The notes: generated by a model from the sequence alone, not told the origin. Numbered from the stretch's first letter, positions 1-11,442 are shown. The stretch: DNA of 64,000 nucleotides from Porogramme epimiltina (GCA_900155495.1 FTLJ01000419.1:37344-101343), one strand, 5' to 3'. Numbers and translations are program-made.

Positions 1-340
1 AGAATAGTCGAGCCCTTGAACGATTGTACGTGGCCATCCAAAGTTCATCACTCCTGGTTCTATATGACACCGTCACTGCCCTCTCCTCTCGATTGAGTTA
101 TCCGAGGGGCTCTGCGGTTGAACTCCTATTGGCCTCTGAGGTTGAAACCAAACGTCCAGACGCGGAGAGCCACCTATGAGTGGCACTCCAGAAACTACTT
201 GCCACGCCCTATGATTCGATCGCGTTTGGGCCGCACATTATGCCAGAGATGGCAGAGATAGCACACATAAAAGCCTGGACGCTGTGCGGCCATCGGAAGT
301 GCTCCCGTACCCTCCACAGCTGTCTGTTCACCCGGTAAAT
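1..340. other. Left-edge non-coding stretch with promoter of the membrane protein gene
   Basis: No coding signal is visible. The right part should be the promoter and 5' UTR of the gene starting at 341. A TATA-like cataaaag lies at 266-273, about 70 nt before the ATG. Confidence 0.5.
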
Positions 341-1785
341 ATGATATTTACTGTCATATCTCCCTCGAGTTTATTACTAGCGCTGTGGGCGTTCAAGAGC
401 GCAGTCGGTCAGGAGGCAAGCACCCAAGTCGACTGCGACACAAATTCTTCATGGGTATATTCATACTTCATTGATAACACCAAGCTGTCTTCCTAACGAT
501 ACTTCACCACGTGGTAGATGGATAACTCCCAAGGGCAAAATCCTTGCCTCATAGCAGCGTGGTTATCCACCCCATGTAATCCGAGTGAGTCCCCTGTTGT
601 TCCCCGCATGTGCGATTTCGCCCTCGGACGCGTATTCACACGTTCATCTGCAGAAAGCGTGACTCGGGGATTGCCCCCAGGAGCCCAATACGTGGGTCCA
701 TCGAACGCGACCTATTTCCCTTGTGAATGCAACACAGTATTCTATGCTCTCGCCTCGGGATGTGCGCTGTGCCAAGAAAGTGTGAGGATTGTAGAGTACG
801 TACTCAAACGAATCCCATTTGCGTGCCGCAGTCGTCTGAATGTCCCTTTCAGGTGGACTACCTGGATCGAAAATTGTACCGTCGGAACGATAGTGATCGG
901 AAAGTACGTGCCCGCGGGTCAATGCGACATAACTCGTCTTCTCACATTCATATGCCAGACTCCCGGGACCCATACCCAATCAGACCGCCATACCCGCTTG
1001 GGCATTTGTGCCACTCGTAAGTGCATAACCCTTCTCACTTATGGGCATTCTTTTTTAATCCAGCCCCACAGGACGGCGGCGAAGGTCTAGATCTCAACAC
1101 TGTCATAACAGTAGCCAATAAGCGTAAGCGTCCATCTGATACAACTATAGTCGCGCCATACCTACTCCCTGTGGCAGACTATCCCGATAACTTTCCTCCA
1201 GGAGAAGCACCAGCGAACGCGTCCGCATCTACATCAACATCCTCCACACCCACCTCCATCTCCACCTCCTCGAGCTCAAGCTCTACGGAAACTAGCACCA
1301 GAGACGAGGCGACCTCCACGGGCACATCGGCTCCAAACACCCTCGGCGCGAACGCAGGCGCTTCAAAGGGGGTCAATACCGGGGCTATCATAGGCGGCAT
1401 CTTCGGCGGCCTCTGCGTCCTCCTCATCGGCGCGGGCGCAGTGTACTGGCTACGCCGTCGTCGACGCAGGGGCGCTCAGGAAGGCCTCGGGCTGCTGTAC
1501 TCCCAGGACAGCCAGATATACGACAGCGGCGACCTTAGCCGCAGCGGAGGCCCCGCGCTCGCGCCACAGCACGCCAGGGGCCTCCAGCCGCAGGTGAGTC
1601 TGTGAACGAGTCAGAAGGAGGACACCACACGGAAGCTGTGCTCACGTAGTGTTGCTTTTTAGAGGTTCGATGACTCGTTGAAGGCGGCACCCTCTCTACG
1701 GTCGTCGAATGTAAGGAGGGATCGCACTGGGCATGGCGCGGAGAAGGCCGCCCACGATATGTATCACCTTCTGCCGCGGACATGA
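341..1785 (+). CDS. Cys-rich single-pass membrane protein (copy A), function unknown
   Basis: A signal peptide (residues 1 to about 23) is followed by a Cys-containing extracellular region, a Ser/Thr-rich stretch, one TM helix (about 254-277, rich in Gly/Ala/Ile) and an RRRRRR cytoplasmic stop-transfer cluster. I place seven exons: 341-454, 518-584, 654-795, 832-903, 959-1016, 1072-1593 and 1663-1785, giving 365 residues in one frame. The extracellular part carries GQNPC, CECNTV, CALCQ, WTTWIENC and IPAWAF, all matched in the gene at 27948-30162. The first intron interrupts both copies at the same Trp/Met junction. This architecture (signal, Cys-rich domain, Ser/Thr stalk, TM, basic tail) recurs in Agaricomycetes, and the TM resembles Skg6/Axl2-type helices. 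A sensor or wall-anchoring role is a guess. The last exon assumes the strong donor at 1594; otherwise a stop is reached at 1605. Confidence 0.82.
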
Positions 1786-4308
1786 TACGACGCAGCAGGC
1801 AGGTCTCCTAGTTGCTGGCGGAACCAATAGGTGAGTCATCTCTGGGAGAAAAGTCTACTATCGTATGGCTAACCTAGTAACATGACAGTATCAGTATGCA
1901 GACAGCGCTGATGCATATAAAAAATCTCTCTGTGAAGGTGAAAGGTCATCCCGGAACGTCCTGGACAGTTTGATAGGGCTCGGACAAGTCACTGGTTTTA
2001 CGGATGTTGCTCCTTGTAATAATGGCATTACGAGTATAAACGAATAATTAATTTGCATACTTCGGACATCTCTCGTAGCTGCATAGAACTTCGACAAGCA
2101 GTGTGTTCGGCTGCGGCGTGGCGTAGACACCTGTGCCCTGTTGACGTCCGCAGCTCGACCGTCAGACTTAACCGTCTGATTTAACGTATTGTGTGCGGAA
2201 CCGCGGACTCGAAAGCAAAGGAAGGCAATTGGGTGCATGAGGACCTGCGAGCGTATGGGAAGATGTTTTTCAGTCTGTGCGCTTTAGGCTCTATTCTTTT
2301 CAACACAAGATGCACTCATGAGTCATGGAGGCGTTTCTCTCAAGGGTATTGGGCGCCGGGGGGGTATGAGCGTTGTAGCTAGTTTGGGTTCTCATAGCAG
2401 GAACGCGCAAGGTCGAGATTGTAGTCGCGAGCTTTGTTGCTACCGGCGAACTGCAAGGGCACCATCTACGGCGGCGAACAGACGACGTTACTGACCTCGA
2501 GCAAGGGGTGCACACCGAAGGACTGATGAACTCCAAGGCGGATAGACGGGAGGACCAGGAACGCAGATATGTCGTCTCCGTCAAGGCGGAGACATGGGGA
2601 CGGAATATGTCGGCACGCTATTTGCAGGACGGTTTCGACAGCATCCTTCCGATCGAAGATCTGAATGCGCGCTCGAGGTCGGCAGCTGTGTGGGCACGCC
2701 GTACCAGGGCTCCGGCTGCGATCTGCGATTGCACCCATCAGTTGATGATAGCGGGCGCGTCCCTCGTTATGGGCACGCCCCGCTCGACTCCACGGCGCGG
2801 ACGGCAACTGCGAAGAACCGTCAGTGCGGAGAGTGAACATGAGCGGTGCAGGCCAGGGACGGCGTTCGGGATCATGATCGCACAAACTGCTCACTTGAAG
2901 GTTGGGGAATGCTGATCGCGGGGGGCTCGAATCGGCGCACCGTCGTCTGTGAGACCGCATGGGCGAAGAGTGCTTTACGACACGCTTCACTTGACCCCGA
3001 GGAAAAACGGGGAGCAGTAAGGTAATTGAGCAGTGAAGCGCTTTCTCCGTGGACGGGACACTCGGACGCCGACGTCGTCGAGCGGGCCAACGAAGCGTAA
3101 AATTTTCAAAGCGAAGACGATTGTGGTTGCACAGACAGGAGCTCCGCTGAGCGTCCCGAGGCATGAAGGGAAGCGATTCCGAGTGCACAAACATCCTGTC
3201 AAACATGTCAGTCTCCAGGTTGCTCGCTATTGTATCCAGGTTACCCACCTGCAGCACGCTTCTACGCGGACGCTTCTCATTGTTCTTTTCGCGCATGCAC
3301 CGAAGTGCGCCGCGGGACCTCGCGCGCAGGCTCTGAGTAATGGTCCGGTGATCAAAGTCCAGTAGGGTCCCTGCCTTTACCAACCCCACGAGCCCGGGCT
3401 CGGGAGGAACAACTCTAAAAGGAGCTCGAGGCCAACTGTGGCGTTTCTATGGGGCGGCCCCGATATGGTCCGGCGTTGAGTACGGCGTCTATCAAACGTG
3501 CCTCCCGCGCACGGACCACAGCCAGCCGGGCTGCTCGTCTACGCCGTCCAGAGCTCGTCATTGCTCTCCTCATCCTTCACAAATGCAGCGGTTCACCCAC
3601 ACACTGTCGCCGTTCTTGATGCGGCCGCACCGGAGAAGGAGGGCCTATGCCTAGAGCGCCGTGATGGATGACCGCGGCCGACACCGCACATCTGCCCTCA
3701 ACCTCCGCGAGCATACGAGATCTGTTGTGCGCTCGCAGGCCCTGCGATGGCCTTGACGACATGCCGCCCCACAAAGTGACCCCGTGCAGGAGACGCATCA
3801 CCCCTTGGGTGTACAGGTACGCTCCCGAGCCCCGCCTGCGATTCCCCAACACGATCTGACGTTGTGGCGCATCGGCAGATAGCTAAATCGGGCAGGTCTC
3901 ATAGTTACACACTGTTGTCGAAGGACCATTGGCTCGAAGACGCCCGCGCCCGATATAGCTGCGGCCTTGCGACGAATGGGAGACCACACGCCGCACCGCT
4001 AGCACAATTGAACGCTTCATGCGCGATCATTGTGCCCTGCCCTAACCTCCATTATGTGCGCCCCACGCCTTGTACTCCGCCGTGCGCCTTCAATCTGCAC
4101 GTGGCCGGGGTATAAAATATCACAAAGCCGCGGCCTCCATCCCCATCCCGCTCCCCGCATTCCTCCCCTTGCTCCTCCTTCTCAACGTACCGAGGCCGGA
4201 TCCTCTTCGCGTCGTCTCCATAGTCGGCTGGCATAACCGTTCTCTCGCGTCCACCCTCCTCGTCGCTCTTTCTCCTCCAGCGCAAGCGCCTTTTCCCCAA
4301 CCTCAGCC
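1786..4308. other. Intergenic, no confident gene
   Basis: About 2.5 kb between two plus-strand genes. The longest open frame is 307 codons on the minus strand (3389-2466), but it has no recognisable domain, is Arg/Ser/Pro biased and has a competing frame on the other strand, so I do not call it a gene. The last 200 nt are the promoter and 5' leader of the Egh16-like gene. Confidence 0.5.
4111..4118 (+). promoter_or_regulatory. TATA box of Egh16-like gene A
   Basis: A consensus tataaaat lies 191 nt before the ATG at 4309, followed by a pyrimidine-rich leader, as is usual for strongly expressed fungal secreted-protein genes. Confidence 0.6.
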
Positions 4309-5283
4309 ATGCTTTTCTCAAAGAACATCCTCGCCGTCGCCGCCGTCCTCCTCGGCGCCGCCCTCCAGGCCCAGGCGCACGCAGCAATCGCGCCTGAGCT
4401 CGGTGTGAGCGGCACGCCCCAGCGGAGCGACGTACAGCGCCCCTCCACCGCGAAGCCGTGCGGCAACACGAACATCGCGCAGACCATCGACACCTCCGGC
4501 ACGATCGCGCTCAAGAGCGACGGCACGTTCACTGCGACGATCACCAACTTCAACGCGTGAGTGCACCTCTTCGCGCGCGTTCCCTTTCTGGCGCGCGCGC
4601 GCTCCTCCATGGTTCATTGTAATATCGCCGATCGCTGACCGGGACGCTCACACACAGCGGTGTTGACGGCTCGCGCGACATCACGACCGTAACGGTCGAC
4701 CCGTCCGGGACGGGCAAGAGCTTCGTCGCCGCAAAGATGATCCAGAACGGCCAAAAGGTGCGCCTTTTTCCCTCCCCCGCGCCACCGGTGTGCTGATGTG
4801 CCGCCCCCCACATGGCAGGCGCCGACAAACGTCGGGTCCGAGCAGCTCGTAGTGCAGCTCCCCGCGGGCACAACGTGCAAGGGCGGCAAGACGGGCAACA
4901 AGTGTCTCGTCTCGCTCACCACCGCGGGCGGCTTCGGCAACTGCGTCGTCGTCCAGCAGGCCGGTGCCGCCGCCGCGTCGTCCCCCGCTGCGGCGTCAGG
5001 CAAGGCCGCGAGCACCAAGGCTGCGGCGAGCGCGAAGGCTGCGACGAGCGCGAAGGCTGCGACGAGTGCGAAGGCGAACGCATCTACCGCGGCCGCCTCG
5101 ACGACCAAGGCGAAGATCACGACGGTCAAAACGGGCGGCAAGAGCACCGCTGCCGCTGCGAAGACCTCGTCCGTGCCGTGCGAGGAGACAACAGTGACCG
5201 TCACCGTCACCGTCCCCGCGCCCTCGTCAGCGACTGCAAAGGCGACCGCGACCGCGGCGCAGGCGGCGAAGAAGAAGAACTGA
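4309..5283 (+). CDS. Egh16-like secreted protein A (GAS1/Egh16H family)
   Basis: Exons 4309-4556, 4658-4757 and 4819-5283 give 270 residues. The N-terminus is a signal peptide ending near AQAHA. The mature start HAAI is typical of the family first described from mildew and rice-blast appressoria. Conserved landmarks are TPQR, PCGN, TITNFNA, GVDGS and NKCLVS...GGFGNCVVVQQ, with paired cysteines. The C-terminal third is Ala/Lys/Thr-rich low complexity, encoded partly by three copies of an 18-nt repeat, then a TVTVTV stretch and a basic end AAKKKN. The paralogue at 6281-7361 points towards it and shares exon 1 (248 nt) and exon 2 (100 nt) lengths exactly. The biochemical role is unknown; the protein is expected outside the cell or in the wall. 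Confidence 0.88.
5017..5070 (+). repeat. 18-nt tandem repeat, three copies, in coding sequence
   Basis: Three near-identical units (5017-5034, 5035-5052, 5053-5070) beginning aaggctgcg encode KAA(A/T)SA in the low-complexity tail of Egh16-like protein A. Units 2 and 3 differ by one base, so the expansion is recent. Confidence 0.85.
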
Positions 5284-6280
5284 GTGCTGAGTGCGGCTGT
5301 GGGGCTGTGGGGCTGAGGGACTCGGGAGCGGGGAGGGCCGCGCTGCATACCCCCTCCGATCGCGCGAGCGCGAGCGGGCTGTGCCTGCGCGCCAAGACGA
5401 CTATGCGCGGCGTGTATGAGTACGTACGTTGACGAGATGTCATGTTCCCAATAGAGAGGCTTGACGTCTTGCACGCTTCCCCCGTTCGAACCCACCCCCA
5501 CCGGGGGATGCTCGTCGGATCGCGAGAAGCACTTAGCATGGTGAGTATGTTCCTAGCCTCGGGCCGTGTGCGACGCTCTGTGTAGGTCAGCAGACGCGCC
5601 GTGATACTGTGCTGCCACTGCGGCCGCCAATGGTGGCGTGCGCATTGGGCGAGCACGACGGCCTCGACCGCGCTATCGCGGTGTGCGCGCATCGTCGCGG
5701 AGTGTCCTCGAATAGCTGCACATCGTCACAGAAACCCCCCCACCATCCCCGCACACCCTCCGACGTGGTTTCCTGCGTCTGCGCCGGGTGCAACCTTCCC
5801 AGTCGCGAGTCACAAGAGCCACCTCGACGCCGCGGCGTCCGACGGTGGCCACCTGTAAGTTCGGCCTCGGGCTCATGGGCCCCAGGGTACCCCTGCTACC
5901 CCTATGTTCGTCTCCCTGCCAAGCACTCAGCTAACACACACCCGCTAGCCTCGCCCTCCGAAAGCTCATGCTCACACGCCCGCAGCACTTGCTCGCACCC
6001 ATCATACCATTAACGCTCGACACAAACCGTCAAGCGCGACATGCCCCGCGCTTCCTTTGACCGTATGTGCCCGTACATGTCCCCTCCCTCTTCTCTGCGA
6101 CACGTAGGCACTGCCCGCTCGTGATGTGCGCGTCGCGCGCCTTGTGGATCTCCGTAAGGCTCTTCTTCCGGTAAGTCGTGATTGGTCGTGATCTCCGGCC
6201 TAGTCTAGGTTTCGTGAAACATGTTAGCGGAGATCGGCCGCAGCACAGAATGCTTGCTCACCAATACCTCTTAGCGCCGT
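5284..6280. other. Intergenic between convergent Egh16-like genes
   Basis: About 1 kb containing the 3' ends of both genes. No domain or splice-consistent coding frame was found. Confidence 0.5.
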
Positions 6281-7361
6281 TTAATAGTCGCGAGCGAAGA
6301 CCGGCAGAGCACGCGCGGCCACCTCAGTCGCGGACGCAGCCGCCGACGCCGACGTCAGCACGGGGGACGAGACGAACACCGACACGGTTTCGGTGACGGT
6401 GACGGTCGACACCGCCGGCGCGCCAGTCGCGCTCGCCAGGACAGACGTGGCCACGGTTGTGAGTCCGGCGTCGGATCCGTCGTCTGTCGTGAACACGGGC
6501 GGGTCGACAGCGATCACCTGCGTCTCACCGTCGATGACCGTCGTAATCGTCGTCGCAGCGAGGTCGGCAGAGCCAGTAGCGCTCGCCTCAACGTCCGAGG
6601 CGGTGGCGGGGTCGACGGACGTCTGGGGCCCGACGGCCCGCACCTGCGTCTCGCCGTCGACGACGGTCGTCTCGAACACGGCGCCGTCCGCGCGCGTGCC
6701 GCGCGCGACCCTGGCGCGCTCCATGCGCCGGCGCGCGCCCGCCTTGCTCTGCTCGACGACGACGCAGTTGCCGAACCCGCCCGCGGTCTTGAACGAGACG
6801 AGGCATTTGTTCTTGCGCGCGCCGCCCGCGCAATCGAGCCCGTGGCGGAGCTGGAAGAAGATCTGCTCGGAGCCGGTCGCCTCCGTCGGGCTCTGCGGGG
6901 TAGGGGACGTGCGCGTTAGCGAGGTGTAGGGATGGGGATAGCGGAGGGGCGCACGTTTTGGCCGTTGATGAGCGTCTTGAGGGGCTGGAAGTTCTTCCCC
7001 GTGCCAGTGATGTCAAACTGCGCGTCGACGATCTGGCGGGAGCCGTCCACGCCTCTGTGGTTTGCGTGAGCGCTTGGTATATACGCTGCAAGAACGGAAG
7101 AACTAGGACATACGCGTTGAAGTTGGTAATCGTCGCCTGGAATGTACGATCGGACTTCACAGGGATCGTCTGCGAGGTGTCGAACGTGCTCGCGATGTTC
7201 ACGTTCCCGCACGGAGACCCTGAGCTGGGGCGCAGGGCGTCATTCCGCTGAGGGGTGCGGTTGAGGCCCAGCATGGGTGAAATTGCCGCGTGCGCCTCCA
7301 CCTGGAGGGATGCGCCGAGCATGAGGGCGACAGCGGCGACGGTGCTCTTGGAGAAAATCAT
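6281..7361 (-). CDS. Egh16-like secreted protein B (GAS1/Egh16H family)
   Basis: Exons 7361-7114, 7054-6955 and 6892-6281 give 319 residues. The signal peptide ends near VEAHA and the mature protein starts HAAI. Conserved TPQRND, PCGN, ITNFNA, GVDGS, NGQN and NKCLVSFKTAGGFGNCVVVEQ match copy A. The tail differs: a basic Arg-rich linker (ARRRMERARVARG) is followed by two repeats of a TT(V/I)xDGETQVxAVxP unit and a Val/Thr/Ser-rich end. Copies A and B have identical first- and second-exon lengths, so they come from a duplication that left them tail to tail. The basic linker could be a processing site; that is inference. Secreted; function unknown. Confidence 0.88.
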
Positions 7362-8541
7362 GACTTCGTAGAATGTGGGGTTACCGAAAGAAGAGAGCTG
7401 AGGAGAAGAGCAAGAAGTGCTGGAGAAAAAAGGGTCGTGAAGAGGATCCTGCCTCGGTACGTTGAAAGAAGTGGGTGGTGCGAGACGAGGACCCAGAGTG
7501 TCACTTCCGCCCTTTTATCTGCTGGCTTCGGTACTACTGAACGGCGGCCAGGGTGCGCGTGTCGGACTGGACGGTTGATGCGCCGTGCGGCCTTGATCGA
7601 GACACCGGTGCGCCCATGAGTAGAGTGCGCTGAGAAGCACTGGTCAGTCACGTTTGCAATCGCATCCCCAAGACACTCACCAGGATTGGTGCGGTCTAGT
7701 GAACAGTGTGAACGATGCAAGCGAGATGCCCGGCGGGGAGAGCATCAAAAAATTCACTTGATTCCCCTTATAGTCGCTGCTCGACCTAAGGCGGTGGCCG
7801 CAAAATATCAATCGCTCTTGAATATTGCAGATGTTTGAATACAGTACGGCCTACTTGAGCACTCGTACAACCATGATTGAATTGTATGTCGATAAGGACA
7901 ATTGCCGCGCTAACTTTCCGTCCTGTACTTAAAGATATGCTGCGGCATGTCTGCCGTCCAGGGGGCAGGGGGAGTACCGCACACAAAGCTGTGAAGCATC
8001 ATGTATGCACATCATGGGTTGATCACCTGTAGGCAAAGCAGTAGCCATGTTAGCTCCTTATGATCAACGGAAGATGGCGATGAAACCCACTACATACGAC
8101 GCTGTCGATGCAACCGGCAAGGTCGTGCCGTGGGCGGGTACCCAGCAGCCCGAATTCGATCCCGCTGAACATCGCTCGCGGCCATCACCCTCCCCTGTGC
8201 AAGTTTTCTCATGGAAGTAGATATCGCGCAGCGGAGGAGAGTGAGAATGCACAGAGGAAATGGTTCGAGAAGAGGTGCGCTGCTAGCCGACCGGCGGCAT
8301 TATCGCAGCGTCGGGGCCGGGTGTCCGACGCCGTGGAGAGCGCGCCGTCTTACGACGTCGTCCTCGTCCCACTCCCTAAAATCGCAGACTGCGTGCTCGC
8401 TGCGGCCGTCGACGGGCGGATACATAAGGACCCACACGCCGCCGTCCACAACGGACAACATACCGCTCCGTCGGGACCCCGCTCAGTGGAGTGCTTGCGG
8501 AATCGCCTGCGACAATCACCAAGCTCTCTTCCCGATCTGCC
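7362..8541. other. Divergent intergenic region, Egh16-like B / CAB2
   Basis: About 1.2 kb holding the two outward promoters. No gene is supported inside it; open frames near 8108-8707 are extensions of the CAB2 first exon in other frames. Confidence 0.5.
7511..7520 (-). promoter_or_regulatory. TATA-like element of Egh16-like gene B
   Basis: On the minus strand this reads agataaaagg, about 150 nt before the ATG at 7361. Confidence 0.45.
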
Positions 8542-10021
8542 ATGGCGACATCTCCCCACCCCGCCCCCGACGCGACCGACTCCGTCTTCTCCGCAGAGCG
8601 GTACTTTGCCACCCAGCTTCCTCCACCTTCGCTCGAACACGATGTCGAGCGCGTGCGCGAGTTTGTGCAGCGCCAGGTCCAGGATGGGCGCAAGACGGTG
8701 CTCGTAACGGTGCGTTCCCTATTGCTCCCATACTCCCGATCTTGGCTGATCTGCGCTGCGCACATGTCTCAGAGCGGCGGGACGACGGTGCCGCTTGAGC
8801 TCAACGTGTGAGCATTCGTGCTGCGCCAGTGGGGAACGGGGATGGACGGCTGACGGACTGGGGCCCTCGCAGCGTGCGCTTTCTTGATAACTTCAGTGCC
8901 GGTACGTCTTCTCCTTCCGCCCGGACCACCCTCCCCTGTGCCTTCCGAGTTCCTCGCGCCCTAAGTCTATACCCCTCTTCAAGGCACCCGCGGCGCTACG
9001 TCCGCAGAGTACTTCCTCAAGGCCGGATATGCCGTCATCTTCATGCACCGGCAGTTCAGTCTGCAGCCGTTCAGCAGGCACTACTCCCATTCCACGCACC
9101 CCTTCCTCGACTTCCTCGACATTGAAGAGGGATCCGCCCCCCAAAATACTGCCTCGTCGGCTTCATCTCCGCCGACGTCGAACATCACTGTTCGCCCTTC
9201 CGAGCGCGCGCAATTGCTCGAAGTTCTCGCGACATACAAGGACGTTCAGCGCGCTGGAACACTTCTCACACTCACGTTCGTGACCGTGAACGACTACCTG
9301 TGGCTCCTGCGCGCGGTTAGCCAGGAGTTGAACGTTCTCGGCCGGCATTGCCTGTACTACCTCGCCGCGGCCGTGAGCGACTTCTTCCTACCCCGGCAAA
9401 AGATGGTGCGTGCTCTTCTGCTCCTCCATCCAGCCCCGCCCCCTGTTCCGTTGCATCCCATGATTGTCCTATCCCCCCCCATCGCGGGCGTACCTTCGAC
9501 CCGAGACTAATGATTCTCTGTTAGTCGGTACACAAGATCCAGTCAGGGAAGGGCAGCTTGCATATCGAGATGGACCAAGTGCCGAAGATCCTGAAGCCGC
9601 TCGTCGCAGAGTGGACGCGCGAAGGCTATATTGTCTCGTTCAAGGTGTGTACCTTCGTGCCCTTCATTATCTCTGTTGTGAGAAGTGGCCGCGACTGCAC
9701 ACTGATACCGTCCTACACCCACAGCTCGAGACGGAGGACGACTTGATCATCCCCAAAGCCCGCCACGCACTTGCGCGGTACGGTCACCAAGTCGTCATCG
9801 GCAACCACCTACATCGGCGCAAGTTCGAGGTCGTCTTTGTCTCGCCCAAATCACGACCACCAGGCGACCGGGCGGGGAGCGTCGAGTACGAGGAGACGTG
9901 GCACCGGATTGACCTGGCCCAGGACTCACAGAAGGAGATAGAAGAGGACATCGTATCCGAGCTTTTTAAGAGGCATGAGCAATGGATAGCGAGTGCTGTG
10001 GTAGCTGGACATGTCCCTTAA
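8542..10021 (+). CDS. CAB2: Phosphopantothenate-cysteine ligase
   Basis: This is the coenzyme A pathway enzyme that joins 4'-phosphopantothenate to cysteine. Six exons (8542-8709, 8773-8807, 8873-8901, 8984-9405, 9525-9644, 9725-10021) give 356 residues. Key signatures are SGGTTVPLE (from residue 57), VRFLDNFSAGTRG, the HRQFSLQPF segment, YLAAAVSDF, the KIQSG loop and VIGNHLHRR near the C-terminus, all as in yeast Cab2 and human PPCS. Exon 3 is only 29 nt. The ATG at 8542 is preferred because the extra upstream in-frame Met at 8491 adds a non-conserved leader. The enzyme is cytosolic and probably constitutive. It stands alone, with no pantothenate genes beside it. Confidence 0.95.
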
Positions 10022-10099
10022 ACCAGCTCGCATTCAGAGTTCAAAGTGCAGAATTTTAATCCAAAGCTATACGTTCTCCACTGTTCCTCATAGGTATAG

Positions 10100-10170
10100 G
10101 CATTAATGGGGTAGTGGTAACCTGGGTCGTTGCCATCGACCCGCCGGGGGTTCGATTCCCCCTTAATGCA
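10100..10170 (+). tRNA. tRNA-Gly (anticodon GCC), intronless
   Basis: The 71 nt fold completely. The acceptor stem pairs GCATTAA with TTAATGC, with discriminator A. The D stem is GGGT/ACCT with loop AGTGGTA, and the anticodon arm GGTCG/CGACC has loop TTGCCAT (anticodon GCC). The variable loop is 4 nt and the T arm GGGGG/CCCCC has loop TTCGATT. The B box ggttcgattcc is canonical, and a T5 run at 10177-10181 can act as the Pol III terminator. The acceptor stem is A/T-rich compared with the usual fungal GCATTGG form but is compensated on both sides. Confidence 0.95.
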
Positions 10171-10176
10171 GGAACA

Positions 10177-10181
10177 TTTTT
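10177..10181 (+). terminator. Pol III T-run terminator of tRNA-Gly
   Basis: Five T residues begin seven nt after the last base of the tRNA. Confidence 0.7.
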
Positions 10182-11442
10182 GAACATTCTGTGTAGGGTC
10201 CAAAACTTTTTCGACGCCTAGTCTGCGGGCATTGGACAGCTCAACTGATAGAGAACCGCGATCGTCTTTGTGTTAATAGGTCATCTCAGTACATCCCAGC
10301 CAGCTAGTAAACCATTCTTCACGCAAAGTCTGGGGCCCTGAGCATCATTGTGCGCAAAATAATGATACCATAACACTGTCGTTCTCCGGCCTACACATGA
10401 GTTGTGATTCTGTCCCTGCTCAAGAAAGTGTCCCATGTTCGCCCTCATAACAGGTGAGCAACGCCGACCTTGTCTCTGAGGTCTGAGGTTGTGTTATCAT
10501 GTACCTTCGGTTTGGTATCTGCGCATAACGTGCCAAGTCAGCAGGGCCGCGATGGTGCGTCCTTCGTACGTCAAGACTTACCTTTCTTCTGACTCTCAAG
10601 GAGGGTTGAAGGAAAATTCTCTCTCGAACAAGAACCCTGAGTCAGCGAGCTTGTACGCACCAAGGATAAATCCAGCCATTTACGGCTCTGGTCGTGTGCG
10701 GGCCACTGACACACAGAGCTCGGCGAGGCCTCAGACGTTGCGAGCTTCTTGGATGCCTGGTGCTTTCGAACCTTCTCTGAGTTGCCCTGAACGTAAAAAC
10801 AGACTAGTAGCCCAAAGAGATATCACAGAGATAGAGGCGCGGCCTCGACGACAACACACCGGGCGAAGAAACAAAGAAAGCGCACTTGACGTTGGACGAC
10901 CTCATGCAAACCTTGTCCCATTGACAAGGATACGGATGAAGGGCTTGGGACCTGTGGACCTCACCAAGACGCGGGAATACATGGGACCATAGCCTTTGCA
11001 ACAACAGAGCCTTTTCATACGCTGTGCCGTACGCCTCCTCGAAGGACCTGAAACTCCTCCGACATTCCTCACCGAGGTCAACCACCAGCGTGTTAAGAGT
11101 TTCCAGCGAACGCTTGAGTGCTTCCAGCAGTCAGTCGAACAACTTGGGTAACGGACATGCATTCGTGCAACTGCCCCAACGGTTCAGTGGGATCGGCGGA
11201 GCCAGATACATTCGACCGTCTACGAGAACAACGGCTACGCACAATTACTGAGCGGACTGAGCGCCACAATCATCAGAAAGAAGGACATACGCAGGGCGAG
11301 CTAGGGTAGTATACAGTACATAGTGGACGGTGAGTGGATGGATAGGCGTAGGAGTGGAAACCATCGAGTGCGGAGGGATACGAGAAGCGAGATTTTCTGG
11401 GAAAACAAATCGACAAGCAGACTGAGGATGAAGACTTGACCT
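10182..11442. other. Intergenic, with one possible gene fragment
   Basis: No confident gene. Just downstream (about 10224-10260) is a stretch resembling the 5' half of a tRNA (agctcaactgatagag) without a B box. On the minus strand, about 11128-10950, a Leu-rich peptide can be read (described separately). Confidence 0.5.
10950..11128 (-). pseudogene. Possible gene fragment, unrecognised
   Basis: The minus strand reads LLEALKRSLETLNTL, then VVDLGEECRRSF and EEAYGTAYEKALLLQRLW: an amphipathic, protein-like composition with heptad-like leucines. It is preceded immediately by an in-frame TGA and has no obvious acceptor site there. No family is recognised. It could be a relic or an exon of a gene I cannot assemble. 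Confidence 0.2.

Noticed and set aside
2466..3389. 307-codon open frame on the minus strand
   Set aside because: No domain, signal or intron pattern, Arg/Ser/Pro-biased composition, and overlapping open frames on the opposite strand; likely chance in GC-rich DNA.
10224..10300. Second tRNA next to tRNA-Gly
   Set aside because: A D-arm-like agctcaactgatagag is present, but no matching acceptor stem, anticodon arm or T arm could be found.
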